From Alphaproteobacteria bacterium (lineage in GTDB: Bacteria; Pseudomonadota; Alphaproteobacteria; JALRGP01), in the NCBI GenBank assembly GCA_023259685.1, contig JALRGP010000023.1, positions 1-12,103 of the forward strand: DNA of 12,103 nt, read 5' to 3'. Position 1 is the first letter of the stretch. Each line of letters opens with the position of its first letter. Under the pieces are notes generated by a model. The model made no database searches and was not told the DNA's origin. It was given only the letters and a program-made list of their open reading frames with translations. Positions 5,617-12,103 of the stretch are shown one piece after another. The translations under genes and the position numbers were made by a program.

Positions 5617-6999
5617 ATGCAAAAATTGAATTTACCTCACCATCAAGAAGATATTCGTCCTCGTATTGTGGTCATTGGTGTTGGCGGAGCGGGCGGAAAT
5701 GCTGTTAATAATATGATTCGTTCTAAATTAGAAGGTGTCGAATTTATTATCGCAAATACCGATGCACAAGCCTTAACGCAATCGCTCGTTCCACCTGAAC
5801 GTTGTATCCAATTAGGTATGAGCATGACGAAAGGACTGGGGGCAGGATCAAAACCCGATGTTGGACGTGCAGCTTCAGAAGAATCGATTGAAGAAGTCAT
5901 GGCTTTCATTCGTGGTAGTAATATGCTTTTTATTACAGCAGGAATGGGCGGAGGAACAGGCACAGGCGCCGCTCCTGTTATCGCCAAAGCTGCAAGGGAA
6001 GCAGGTATTTTGACCGTTGGTGTTATTACAAAACCTTTCCATTTTGAAGGTGCCCACCGGATGAAAACTGCCGAAAAAGGTATAGAAGAATTACACAATC
6101 ACGTAGACACACTACTGATTATTCCTAATCAAAATTTGTTTAGAATTGCGAATGAAAGAACAACTTTTGCTGATGCTTTTAAAATGGCAGATGATGTTTT
6201 GTATTCCGGCGTTCGTGGTATTAGTGATTTAATGATTATGCCAGGTCTCATTAATCTAGACTTTGCAGATATCAGAGCCGTGATGGCTGAAATGGGCAAA
6301 GCAATGATGGGAACAGGAGAATCTGAAGGTGAAGGACGTGCTCTTGCCGCCGCTCAGTCTGCTATTTCCAATCCGTTATTAGACGACGTATCGATGAAGG
6401 GAGCAAGAGGTGTTCTGATCAGTATCACTGGTGGTTATGATATGACATTGTTCGAGGTCGATGAGGCTGTCAATTGCATCAGAGGAGACGTAGAAAGTGA
6501 TGCTAATTTAATTTTTGGATCAACTTTTGATGAGAGACTTAATGGAAAAATTCGTGTATCGGTTGTTGCTACGGGTATTGGGCAAAATTTGGTTGTTCCT
6601 CGCATGACAAGCACCACGCCACCATTTATGCATCAAGGGCAGCCTGCTATAAAACCTACTACGGTTGATAACGATACACATGTGCATGATGTACCAATCT
6701 TTGCTAAGAATTCTTCTGCGCCCTCTACACCTATGAATTTGAAAGATGAAGAAATGATTGATACGCCAATACAAACCGCACCACAAAGGCCACTTCACCC
6801 TCAAGTTTCTAAAACCGCTGTAGAAAAACCAGTTAAAAAAAGAACGCCGTCGTTATTTGAGAGATTTACTGGAAAACGTTTTCATAAAGAAGAAGAGGAT
6901 CCAGTATTGTCGCAAACTCCTCATTCTACAATGAGCCATACGGATACAACAGAAGAAGATGATTTTTTAGATATTCCGGCATTTATGAGGCGTAAATAA
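5617..6999 (+). CDS. ftsZ: Cell division protein FtsZ
   Basis: This 460-residue tubulin-like GTPase polymerises into the cytokinetic ring. Order of features: short N-terminal extension; GTP-binding GVGGAGGNAVN (21-31); tubulin signature GGGTGTG (111-117); FHFEGAHRMKTAEKGIEEL; T7 loop NLDFADIR (213-220), which supplies catalytic residues to the next subunit; and the end of the globular domain at SVVATGIG. A variable linker of about 120 residues follows, rich in Pro, Thr and charged residues. The C-terminal conserved peptide DIPAFMRRK would bind ZipA/FtsA-type partners. No Shine-Dalgarno is evident before the ATG, and the predicted leader is only about 20 nt. The gene is detached from ftsQ and ftsA, and pssA follows 4 nt downstream. 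Confidence 0.98.
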   Translation: MQKLNLPHHQEDIRPRIVVIGVGGAGGNAVNNMIRSKLEGVEFIIANTDAQALTQSLVPPERCIQLGMSMTKGLGAGSKPDVGRAASEESIEEVMAFIRGSNMLFITAGMGGGTGTGAAPVIAKAAREAGILTVGVITKPFHFEGAHRMKTAEKGIEELHNHVDTLLIIPNQNLFRIANERTTFADAFKMADDVLYSGVRGISDLMIMPGLINLDFADIRAVMAEMGKAMMGTGESEGEGRALAAAQSAISNPLLDDVSMKGARGVLISITGGYDMTLFEVDEAVNCIRGDVESDANLIFGSTFDERLNGKIRVSVVATGIGQNLVVPRMTSTTPPFMHQGQPAIKPTTVDNDTHVHDVPIFAKNSSAPSTPMNLKDEEMIDTPIQTAPQRPLHPQVSKTAVEKPVKKRTPSLFERFTGKRFHKEEEDPVLSQTPHSTMSHTDTTEEDDFLDIPAFMRRK

Positions 7000-7003
7000 C
7001 CCC

Positions 7004-7738
7004 ATGAAGGGAAAATTAGTCCCCATCAGTATTATTATCCCCAACTTTATCACGTTACTTGCGTTATGCTTGGGGGTAAGTTCTTTGTTGTTAGTCGTTC
7101 AAAATTGTTTTGATTGGGCAGCGGTTGCCGTGGTTGGTTCTATGGTTTTGGATGGATTAGATGGAAAAGTTGCTCGTCTTTTAAAGGGAACCAGCTATTT
7201 TGGAGCACAGCTCGATTCTTTGGCGGATTTGGTCAATTTCGGAGTTGCGCCCAGTTTTATTGTATATAATATGAGTTTACGTTATTTGGATAAAATAGGT
7301 TGGGTTATTAGTTTATGCTTCGTATGCGCAATGGCTCTACGATTAGCCAGATTTAATGTGGAGACCTCACATACTAGCCATAAAACTCATGCTCTTCCTT
7401 ATTTATCTGTGGGTTTGCCTGCTCCTGCAGCAGGTTACATGTGCTTATTTCCGTCATTTTTGTTTTTTGCAACAGGACAATCGTATTTTTTATCGGCACC
7501 TGTTGTGGGTATTTTTTTACTTCTTATCAGCTTTTTTATGGTTAGCCGTTTACCAACATTTTTGGTGAATAAAATTCCTATTCAAAAAAAACAAGGGGTA
7601 TTTTTTTTATTTTTGATTGTGGTATTGATGGCATTATTGATTTCAGAATTTTGGTGGGGTTTGTGCGCTATTGGTTCAATACAAATGATCAGTTGGCCTT
7701 TTAGTTATTATTATAAAAGAAAATACGCCATACTATAA
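7004..7738 (+). CDS. pssA: CDP-diacylglycerol-serine O-phosphatidyltransferase
   Basis: This 244-residue membrane enzyme makes phosphatidylserine from CDP-diacylglycerol and serine, the precursor of phosphatidylethanolamine. The CDP-alcohol phosphotransferase motif is complete: Asp50, Asp53-Gly54, Ala57-Arg58, Gly67, Asp71 and Asp75, with exact family spacing. Several hydrophobic segments flank it, and the start IIPNFITLLALCLG is characteristic of bacterial PssA. Phosphatidylglycerophosphate synthase shares the motif, but the LDSLADLVNFGVAPS continuation fits PssA better. The GAGG at the end of ftsZ could act as ribosome binding site. psd, the usual neighbour in many alphaproteobacteria, is absent. 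It is probably cotranscribed with ftsZ and rpe. Confidence 0.9.
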   Translation: MKGKLVPISIIIPNFITLLALCLGVSSLLLVVQNCFDWAAVAVVGSMVLDGLDGKVARLLKGTSYFGAQLDSLADLVNFGVAPSFIVYNMSLRYLDKIGWVISLCFVCAMALRLARFNVETSHTSHKTHALPYLSVGLPAPAAGYMCLFPSFLFFATGQSYFLSAPVVGIFLLLISFFMVSRLPTFLVNKIPIQKKQGVFFLFLIVVLMALLISEFWWGLCAIGSIQMISWPFSYYYKRKYAIL

Positions 7739-7755
7739 ATAAAATACATCCATTT

Positions 7756-8394
7756 ATGTCCACACGTATTGCGCCTTCATTGTTATCGGCGAACCCTTTG
7801 ACCTTTGGTGTTGAAATTAAAACTTTGGAGGAATGCGGGGCGGATTTTTTGCACATTGATGTGATGGATGGACATTTTACTGGGACCATTGGATGTTTTT
7901 CACCAAATGTTGTGAAACACATTCACTCTATTACATCGGTTCCATTGTGTGTTCATCTGATGGTGCAAGAACCTTACCGTTTTATAGATATGTTTGCCCA
8001 TTGTGGCGTTCAATATATGGCGATTCATCCAGAATCAACACAACATATTTTAAAAGATTTACAAAATATTCGTTTTTTTGGTATGAAACCAGGAATAGCT
8101 TTAAATCCAGGCACGCCTTTGTGGGTTTTAGAACCTCTGTGGGATGATGTTGATTTCGTATTGTTGATGGGAGTCAATCCTGGATCCAGTGGGCAATCAA
8201 TGATTCCATCCACATTTCAGCGGCTTCAACATTTAAAAACTTTTGGCCGTGATAAAGAAATTTGGGTTGATGGTGGTGTTAAATTAACTAATCATAAAAC
8301 ATGTATTGATAACGGAGCAGATGTTTTGGTGATCGGCAGTGATTTATTTAATGCCCCGTCTATTAAAGAGCATATGGAGCTGTTGAAGCAGTAA
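7756..8394 (+). CDS. rpe: Ribulose-phosphate 3-epimerase
   Basis: This 212-residue TIM-barrel enzyme interconverts ribulose 5-phosphate and xylulose 5-phosphate in the pentose phosphate pathway. Family motifs are IAPSLLSAN (5-13), HIDVMDGHF (33-41, with metal ligands His33 and Asp35), VHLMV (66-70, His67) and VDGGV (171-175, Asp172). The phosphate-loop motif reads VNPGSSGQ (140-147) where VNPGFGGQ is usual, and the MDGHF motif is followed by TGTIGCFSP rather than the common VPNLTFGP. Both are unusual, though the catalytic residues are kept, so activity is likely. The ATG comes 17 nt after pssA with no clear ribosome binding site. A strong hairpin ends the ftsZ-pssA-rpe unit. Confidence 0.93.
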   Translation: MSTRIAPSLLSANPLTFGVEIKTLEECGADFLHIDVMDGHFTGTIGCFSPNVVKHIHSITSVPLCVHLMVQEPYRFIDMFAHCGVQYMAIHPESTQHILKDLQNIRFFGMKPGIALNPGTPLWVLEPLWDDVDFVLLMGVNPGSSGQSMIPSTFQRLQHLKTFGRDKEIWVDGGVKLTNHKTCIDNGADVLVIGSDLFNAPSIKEHMELLKQ

Positions 8395-8406
8395 ATTTTT
8401 AGCGTC

Positions 8407-8460
8407 AAAGCCCATCTCAACGCAACTTGTATTGTAAGTGTCGTTTAATGGGCTTTATTT
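8407..8460. terminator. Long hairpin terminator between rpe and flagellin gene
   Basis: AAAGCCCAT (8407-8415) pairs perfectly with ATGGGCTTT (8448-8456). An inner stem, AACGCAACTT with AAGTGTCGTT (8 of 10 pairs), extends it up to a 7-nt loop. The T-rich tail TTTATTTTAA follows on the plus strand. It lies between convergent rpe and the flagellin gene, and the A-rich sequence before it could let it work in both directions. Confidence 0.8.
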
Positions 8461-8501
8461 TAATCACTAACCATCAAAAATTTTTCTAAATGATTTAGTT
8501 A

Positions 8502-10370
8502 TTATTTAATAACGCTGGAAGCCATTTGTGATATTTTATCAAGAGCAGAAATGGTCGACTTTAACACGTCACCACTAATATCAATAACCATTTTAATACT
8601 GGAAAAATCAATATATCGTTTTTGAATATCAGTGTCGGAAAATTTTGAATATAAGCTGGACTGTTCATTTGTTGCAACTCTTAAACCTTCGATTGATTGT
8701 TCAATGCGTTGATTATGAATGCCAAATTTAATTAATTCATCTTGAACTGTTGATCTAGCAGTTTTCAAAATAGAATTCAAAATTTCAGCACTTTCAATTG
8801 TTTCAATGTTGGTATCCATCAGCCCCAAAGAAAATGCATTCATTACATTAAATGATACGTTGATTTTTTCATCAGCCGTGGCGCCCATTTGGAAATTTCT
8901 TGAAAATGTTTGCTCTCCTATGGTAAACAAATCATATTGTTTTGCTATGTTATTACTGAGATCGACGGTATCCAAAGCCATTTTAATGCCACCAGAAAAT
9001 TCGATATTCACTGTTGAGGACAAAGTTGCCTGGTCAGAGGAAATATTTGCCGTTTCAACCAAGCCATTGGGTTTGAACAATGAAAATGTTCCAACACCTG
9101 TTTGTTCATCAACATTATAAGACAATGCGTATGAACCAGACATTACTGCTGCGCTATCTTTTAATGAAACTGTCAGTTTTTCAGAAGAAAATGCTGAATC
9201 AGCTCCATTACCAGAATTAATTGATATATTGTTAGCTTTGATAACATTGTCATTTTTAGTAATACTGTTTGATAGATTGGCGCCGAAAAATTGAATATCT
9301 AATCCAAACATAGAAGATTGTATTTTAACGTTGCTATTATCAATCGCATCATTGTCACCAATATTGATTCGATCTTGCAAACCATCATCACGGGTAATAA
9401 TAAATTCACCATTAGCCTGTTGGTCTTTACTGGCAGCTGTGAAAATATATTCGATAGAATAATTACCATTTTTGGTTGCATCTCCATTCCCAAGTGTCGT
9501 TGCAAACATTTGTGGTGAGGTAAATTGTGGTGCAAATTTTGATTGATTGTCTACCGAAAAAATACCATTTTCTGTCCCTTGGCTTTGTTGTAAATTAACA
9601 CCTGGAGAAAATGTTAAGGTAACGCCAGATTGAGCAAACGTAAATGATTCCCCTCCATTGGTTGAAGCCGTTGGAGAATTTAAAACAACAGTTTCCTCGA
9701 TACCATTCGGCATTTCTAAAGTGAAAATTCCGACATTTTCATTGGCCTCGTATGTCAGATTGTAAGCCCCTTGCTCAAAAAAGTTTTTATTTCCATTCAA
9801 TGATACTTTCATATTATTCGCATCAAAAATACCACTGCCGGCATTAAGAGATGATCCATTTGAGGTTGCTAGATCTGTTTGTGCAACTGTAAATACCTGA
9901 GAGCTTTCAGGAATTTTTACATTAACCGTGCTGTTTTCATATTGAAACAATGATTCATTTGCAAAAGTTTGTTTAGAGTTGTCATTGAGTTGATCAATCA
10001 ATAATTGGTATTGCATGTTCAATAAATGGCGTGTTTCTTGAGATGTATTAGGGCTTTTTGTCATTTCAGTGTAACTGATCATTTGCAATAATAAATCATC
10101 TGATGTCTTAAGATTATTGATGGCAAGATTAGCCATAAAGTTTGATGTTTGCGCTGTATTAGATGCTTGTTTTAAATCCTGCAATGTACTTTTTAATGTG
10201 GATGCAACAATAAATGCGTTGACGTTGTCAGTAATACGGATGCTTTCTTTACCTGTTGTCAGAGCATCTTGAACATCACGTAATGATTTTTCGCTATTAC
10301 GGATATTGCTTAAGGCGGAATTAGCGTTTACGTTTAAACGGGTATCCATTCCAAACTGGATATCTTTCAT
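8502..10370 (-). CDS. Flagellin with enlarged repeat-containing middle region
   Basis: This 622-residue protein has flagellin-type conserved ends. The N-terminal D0/D1 region (about 11-143) shows the pattern NANSALSNIRNSEKSLRDVQ, then TTGKESIRITDN, then NTAQTSNFMANLAINNLKTS. The C-terminal region (about 493-622) has FQMGATADEKINVSFN, AFSLGL and long heptad-like helices. The middle (about 187-486) consists of three diverged beta-rich repeats. It has no Cys, as usual for exported flagellins. I chose ATG at 10370 because AGGA lies 8 nt before it and the protein then begins MKDIQFGMDTRLNVNANSA. An in-frame GTG at 10421 lacks a ribosome binding site and would add 17 untypical residues. FlgL is the main alternative, but the FQMGA block and length favour flagellin. 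No other flagellar gene is nearby. Confidence 0.85.
   Translation of the reverse strand: MKDIQFGMDTRLNVNANSALSNIRNSEKSLRDVQDALTTGKESIRITDNVNAFIVASTLKSTLQDLKQASNTAQTSNFMANLAINNLKTSDDLLLQMISYTEMTKSPNTSQETRHLLNMQYQLLIDQLNDNSKQTFANESLFQYENSTVNVKIPESSQVFTVAQTDLATSNGSSLNAGSGIFDANNMKVSLNGNKNFFEQGAYNLTYEANENVGIFTLEMPNGIEETVVLNSPTASTNGGESFTFAQSGVTLTFSPGVNLQQSQGTENGIFSVDNQSKFAPQFTSPQMFATTLGNGDATKNGNYSIEYIFTAASKDQQANGEFIITRDDGLQDRINIGDNDAIDNSNVKIQSSMFGLDIQFFGANLSNSITKNDNVIKANNISINSGNGADSAFSSEKLTVSLKDSAAVMSGSYALSYNVDEQTGVGTFSLFKPNGLVETANISSDQATLSSTVNIEFSGGIKMALDTVDLSNNIAKQYDLFTIGEQTFSRNFQMGATADEKINVSFNVMNAFSLGLMDTNIETIESAEILNSILKTARSTVQDELIKFGIHNQRIEQSIEGLRVATNEQSSLYSKFSDTDIQKRYIDFSSIKMVIDISGDVLKSTISALDKISQMASSVIK
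8913..9812 (-). repeat. Three diverged tandem domains in the flagellin
   Basis: Protein segments of about 90-95 residues repeat at roughly residues 187-276, 288-380 and 398-486. The shared pattern is VSL, then GxYxLxY, then GxFxL, then PNGxxET with hydrophobic residues after it, then a strand near IxFxG, and a closing IFSV/LFTI-type strand. Copies one and three are most alike (PNGIEETVVL and PNGLVETANI); copy two has DDGLQDRINI at the same place. Nucleotide identity looks low, so the duplication is old or fast-evolving. Confidence 0.7.
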
Positions 10371-10583
10371 GATATGTGTCCTGGTTGTTAAAGTTAGTAA
10401 CGCTTTAACTGAAGCAAGCACAGAACCGTAAAATTATTTAAAAATTAATATAAAATTTTATTTTTAATCAAAAAAACTTTAAAAACATTTACTACACTGC
10501 ATTATTTTTATTCTTTTTAAATAAAATTTTATTAAAAAATATAAATGATTGATTGTATTTACCGATTATTGATGATACTGTTT
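10371..10583. other. AT-rich gap upstream of the flagellin gene
   Basis: No gene is visible. It should hold the flagellin promoter on the minus strand, but no sigma-28-type box is convincing. Two identical 12-bp palindromes, ATAAAATTTTAT, occur at 10450-10461 and 10521-10532. In such AT-rich sequence they may be chance, binding sites, or weak terminator elements for the P-type ATPase gene. Confidence 0.4.
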
Positions 10584-12103
10584 TTAAATTTTTTCTTTTA
10601 ATATCAACATCACAACCCAAAATATACCTCCTAAAATACCCATGAACACATAATCAACACCACAAAGACATTCTAAACCAAAAATTTTTTGTCCAATAGC
10701 AGTATATGTAATGCCAAGCTGTGATACGAGTGATAATATAATCATGGGAATCATCATGAGGTTAGGAGCGCGCAGACCTGAAAAAAACCATTTAATAAAA
10801 ATTAAATGAAAAATCTCTAAAAATACAATAATTGTCATGGTCATCGTTTGAGATTGTTTAACAGAATATCCAAAATGATTGGCATAAATTTCCCCTAAGT
10901 AAGTAAAAAATGCAAACAACAATGATACAACTACCGTATGGCATAATAATTTTTTATTTAAAAGACGTTCTGTTGATTTTCTTGGTGGGCATGTCATTAA
11001 ATGAGATTGAAAAGGCTCAAAGGCAAAAACGATCCCCAGCGTTACTCCAAGAATTAAATTAATCCATAATACTTGTACAGGTGTGATGGGGCACGGACGA
11101 CCTAACAATAATGCCATAGCAATAACTAAACCCTCAGCAAACCCCGTAGCCAAAGTCCAATACAATATTTTTTTGATATTGTCGTAAACAAGGCGTCCTT
11201 GTTCAATACCAGATACGATCCTATTAAAACAATCATTAGCAATAACGACTTCGGCCGCTTCTTTTGCAGCTTCGCTTCCCTTTTGTCCCATGGCAATACC
11301 AACATCTGCTTTTTTAAGGGCAGGCGCATCATTCACCCCATCCCCTGTCATCGCAACAATATCCCCTTGATTTTGTAGAACCTCTACCAATCGTAATTTA
11401 TGGGTGGGTGTTGTACGCGCAAATACATGACAATCGTAAACGGCTTTCAAAAAATCCTCTTCGTTTAAATGATCCAAATCTTGACCAGTAAGAACACGAT
11501 TTTGGTGATTTAATCCGATTTTTTCAGCAATAGCTAGCGCGGTTTGAGGATGATCTCCCGTGATCATTTTGATTGAAATACCTGCTTGATAACATTCTGA
11601 AATAGCTTCTTTAACCATGGGGCGAGGTGGATCGATTAAACCGATAAAGCCAACAAAATCATATGACATTTGCGTAAACATGTTGTGATTCATGGGATCC
11701 GATTCCTCTAAAAAACAAATGGCAAAAGCAATCACTCGTTGCCCTTGCCGTGTTAAATTGGTTAACTCATCCAAATTTTTTTGGCTGTGAGAACAATAAT
11801 TTAATACAACTTCTGGTGCCCCTTTCATGCATAAAAATCGCTGCTTTGACGTAATATGTTGGTTGCATGTTGCCATAAATTTATGACCAGAATCGAAGGG
11901 AAGCACATTCAAACGTTGGTAATCTTTTGTAAAAGATGTATGGCTGTAATGCTTTAGCAAAGCTACATCTAAAGGATCACCTATATACTCATCGTTATGA
12001 CAAGCCCCATCATTGCACAACACAGATACCTTTTCTAAATCATCAAGGCGGGATGATAGAACCGATTCCACATGCATTTGATTCATCGTTAAGGTCCCAG
12101 TTT
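10584..12103 (-). CDS. P-type cation-transporting ATPase, C-terminal part
   Basis: This frame runs off the window edge. Its first codons read TGTLT, preceded by the last two bases of a Lys codon, so the edge cuts the phosphorylation motif DKTGTLT; the ATG at 12086 is internal, and the N-terminal half lies outside. Visible parts: nucleotide-binding domain with KGAPE (11811-11825), GLIDPPRP, KMITGDHPQTA, hinge motif TGDGVNDAPALKKADVGIAMG (hinge start 11328-11348), then C-terminal membrane helices M5 to about M10. The arrangement fits the P2 (calcium-pump-like) group. M5 keeps a Glu (GFAEGLVI), but M6 reads LWINLILGVTLGIVFAFEP (about 11040-11066), lacking the Asp of SERCA's NLVTDG. The FEP ending resembles the bacterial PMA1-like subgroup. 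Ion specificity is therefore open. Confidence 0.9.
   Translation of the reverse strand, partial: TGTLTMNQMHVESVLSSRLDDLEKVSVLCNDGACHNDEYIGDPLDVALLKHYSHTSFTKDYQRLNVLPFDSGHKFMATCNQHITSKQRFLCMKGAPEVVLNYCSHSQKNLDELTNLTRQGQRVIAFAICFLEESDPMNHNMFTQMSYDFVGFIGLIDPPRPMVKEAISECYQAGISIKMITGDHPQTALAIAEKIGLNHQNRVLTGQDLDHLNEEDFLKAVYDCHVFARTTPTHKLRLVEVLQNQGDIVAMTGDGVNDAPALKKADVGIAMGQKGSEAAKEAAEVVIANDCFNRIVSGIEQGRLVYDNIKKILYWTLATGFAEGLVIAMALLLGRPCPITPVQVLWINLILGVTLGIVFAFEPFQSHLMTCPPRKSTERLLNKKLLCHTVVVSLLFAFFTYLGEIYANHFGYSVKQSQTMTMTIIVFLEIFHLIFIKWFFSGLRAPNLMMIPMIILSLVSQLGITYTAIGQKIFGLECLCGVDYVFMGILGGIFWVVMLILKEKI

Noticed and set aside
5643..6098. Open frame of 151 codons antisense to ftsZ
   Set aside because: It is a shadow of the GTPase coding region on the other strand; ftsZ is unmistakable and the antisense product resembles nothing.
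8457..8466. TTTTAATCAC match after the rpe terminator
   Set aside because: It lacks the full ACCC end and is followed by no plus-strand gene; it is part of the T-rich terminator tail.
10371..10421. GTG start giving a flagellin longer by 17 residues
   Set aside because: No ribosome binding site before it, and flagellins begin close to the conserved NANSAL region; ATG at 10370 has AGGA at a good distance.
12084..12086. ATG at 12086 as the true start of the P-type ATPase
   Set aside because: The frame stays open to the window edge and encodes TGTLT before this ATG, so the gene is partial.

Overview
The window looks like part of the chromosome of an AT-rich alphaproteobacterium. The strongest clue is a circularly permuted, two-piece ssrA (tmRNA) gene with its acceptor half encoded before its tag-coding half. 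An alphaproteobacterial-type FtsZ tail (DIPAFMRRK) agrees. AT-rich codon use, an APC-family amino-acid permease, a DUF2608 protein and a flagellin would fit a host-associated but flagellated lineage of the Holosporales/Paracaedibacter kind. That placement is an inference from gene content only. There are no insertion sequences, integrases, CRISPR arrays, rRNAs or tRNAs that I can see.

Layout. (1) 1-1349, plus strand: promoter region, then rplK-rplA (ribosomal proteins L11 and L1), closed by a hairpin terminator. (2) 1411-4982, minus strand: five tightly packed or overlapping genes read as one operon, folE (GTP cyclohydrolase I), def (peptide deformylase), a DUF2608/HAD-type phosphatase-like protein, an AdiC-like APC permease and a small Smr-domain protein. 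(3) 4983-5616: a divergent regulatory region and the permuted ssrA gene. (4) 5617-8394, plus strand: ftsZ, pssA and rpe as a probable operon, closed by a long hairpin. (5) 8502-10370, minus strand: a single flagellin gene with an enlarged middle region. (6) 10584-12103, minus strand: the C-terminal half of a P-type ATPase cut by the window edge inside its DKTGTLT phosphorylation motif.

The genes are mostly housekeeping: ribosome assembly, N-terminal protein processing, ribosome rescue, folate/pterin supply, division, phospholipid synthesis and the pentose phosphate pathway. Several sit outside their usual neighbourhoods: rplKA without rplJL-rpoBC, ftsZ without ftsQA, and pssA without psd.

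Three observations stand out. First, the ssrA tag is unusually long (29 codons by my reading) and strongly cationic (eight Arg, no acidic residue), with an AN-repeat pattern. Second, a 14-bp element, TTTTAATYRCACCC, lies about 40-48 bp upstream of the predicted -10 boxes of rplK, ssrA and folE, always in the same orientation towards the gene. In the folE-ssrA gap two copies form an inverted pair. Third, the flagellin middle region contains three diverged tandem copies of a domain of about 90-95 residues. I see no complete new biological system, but the first two would be worth following up.
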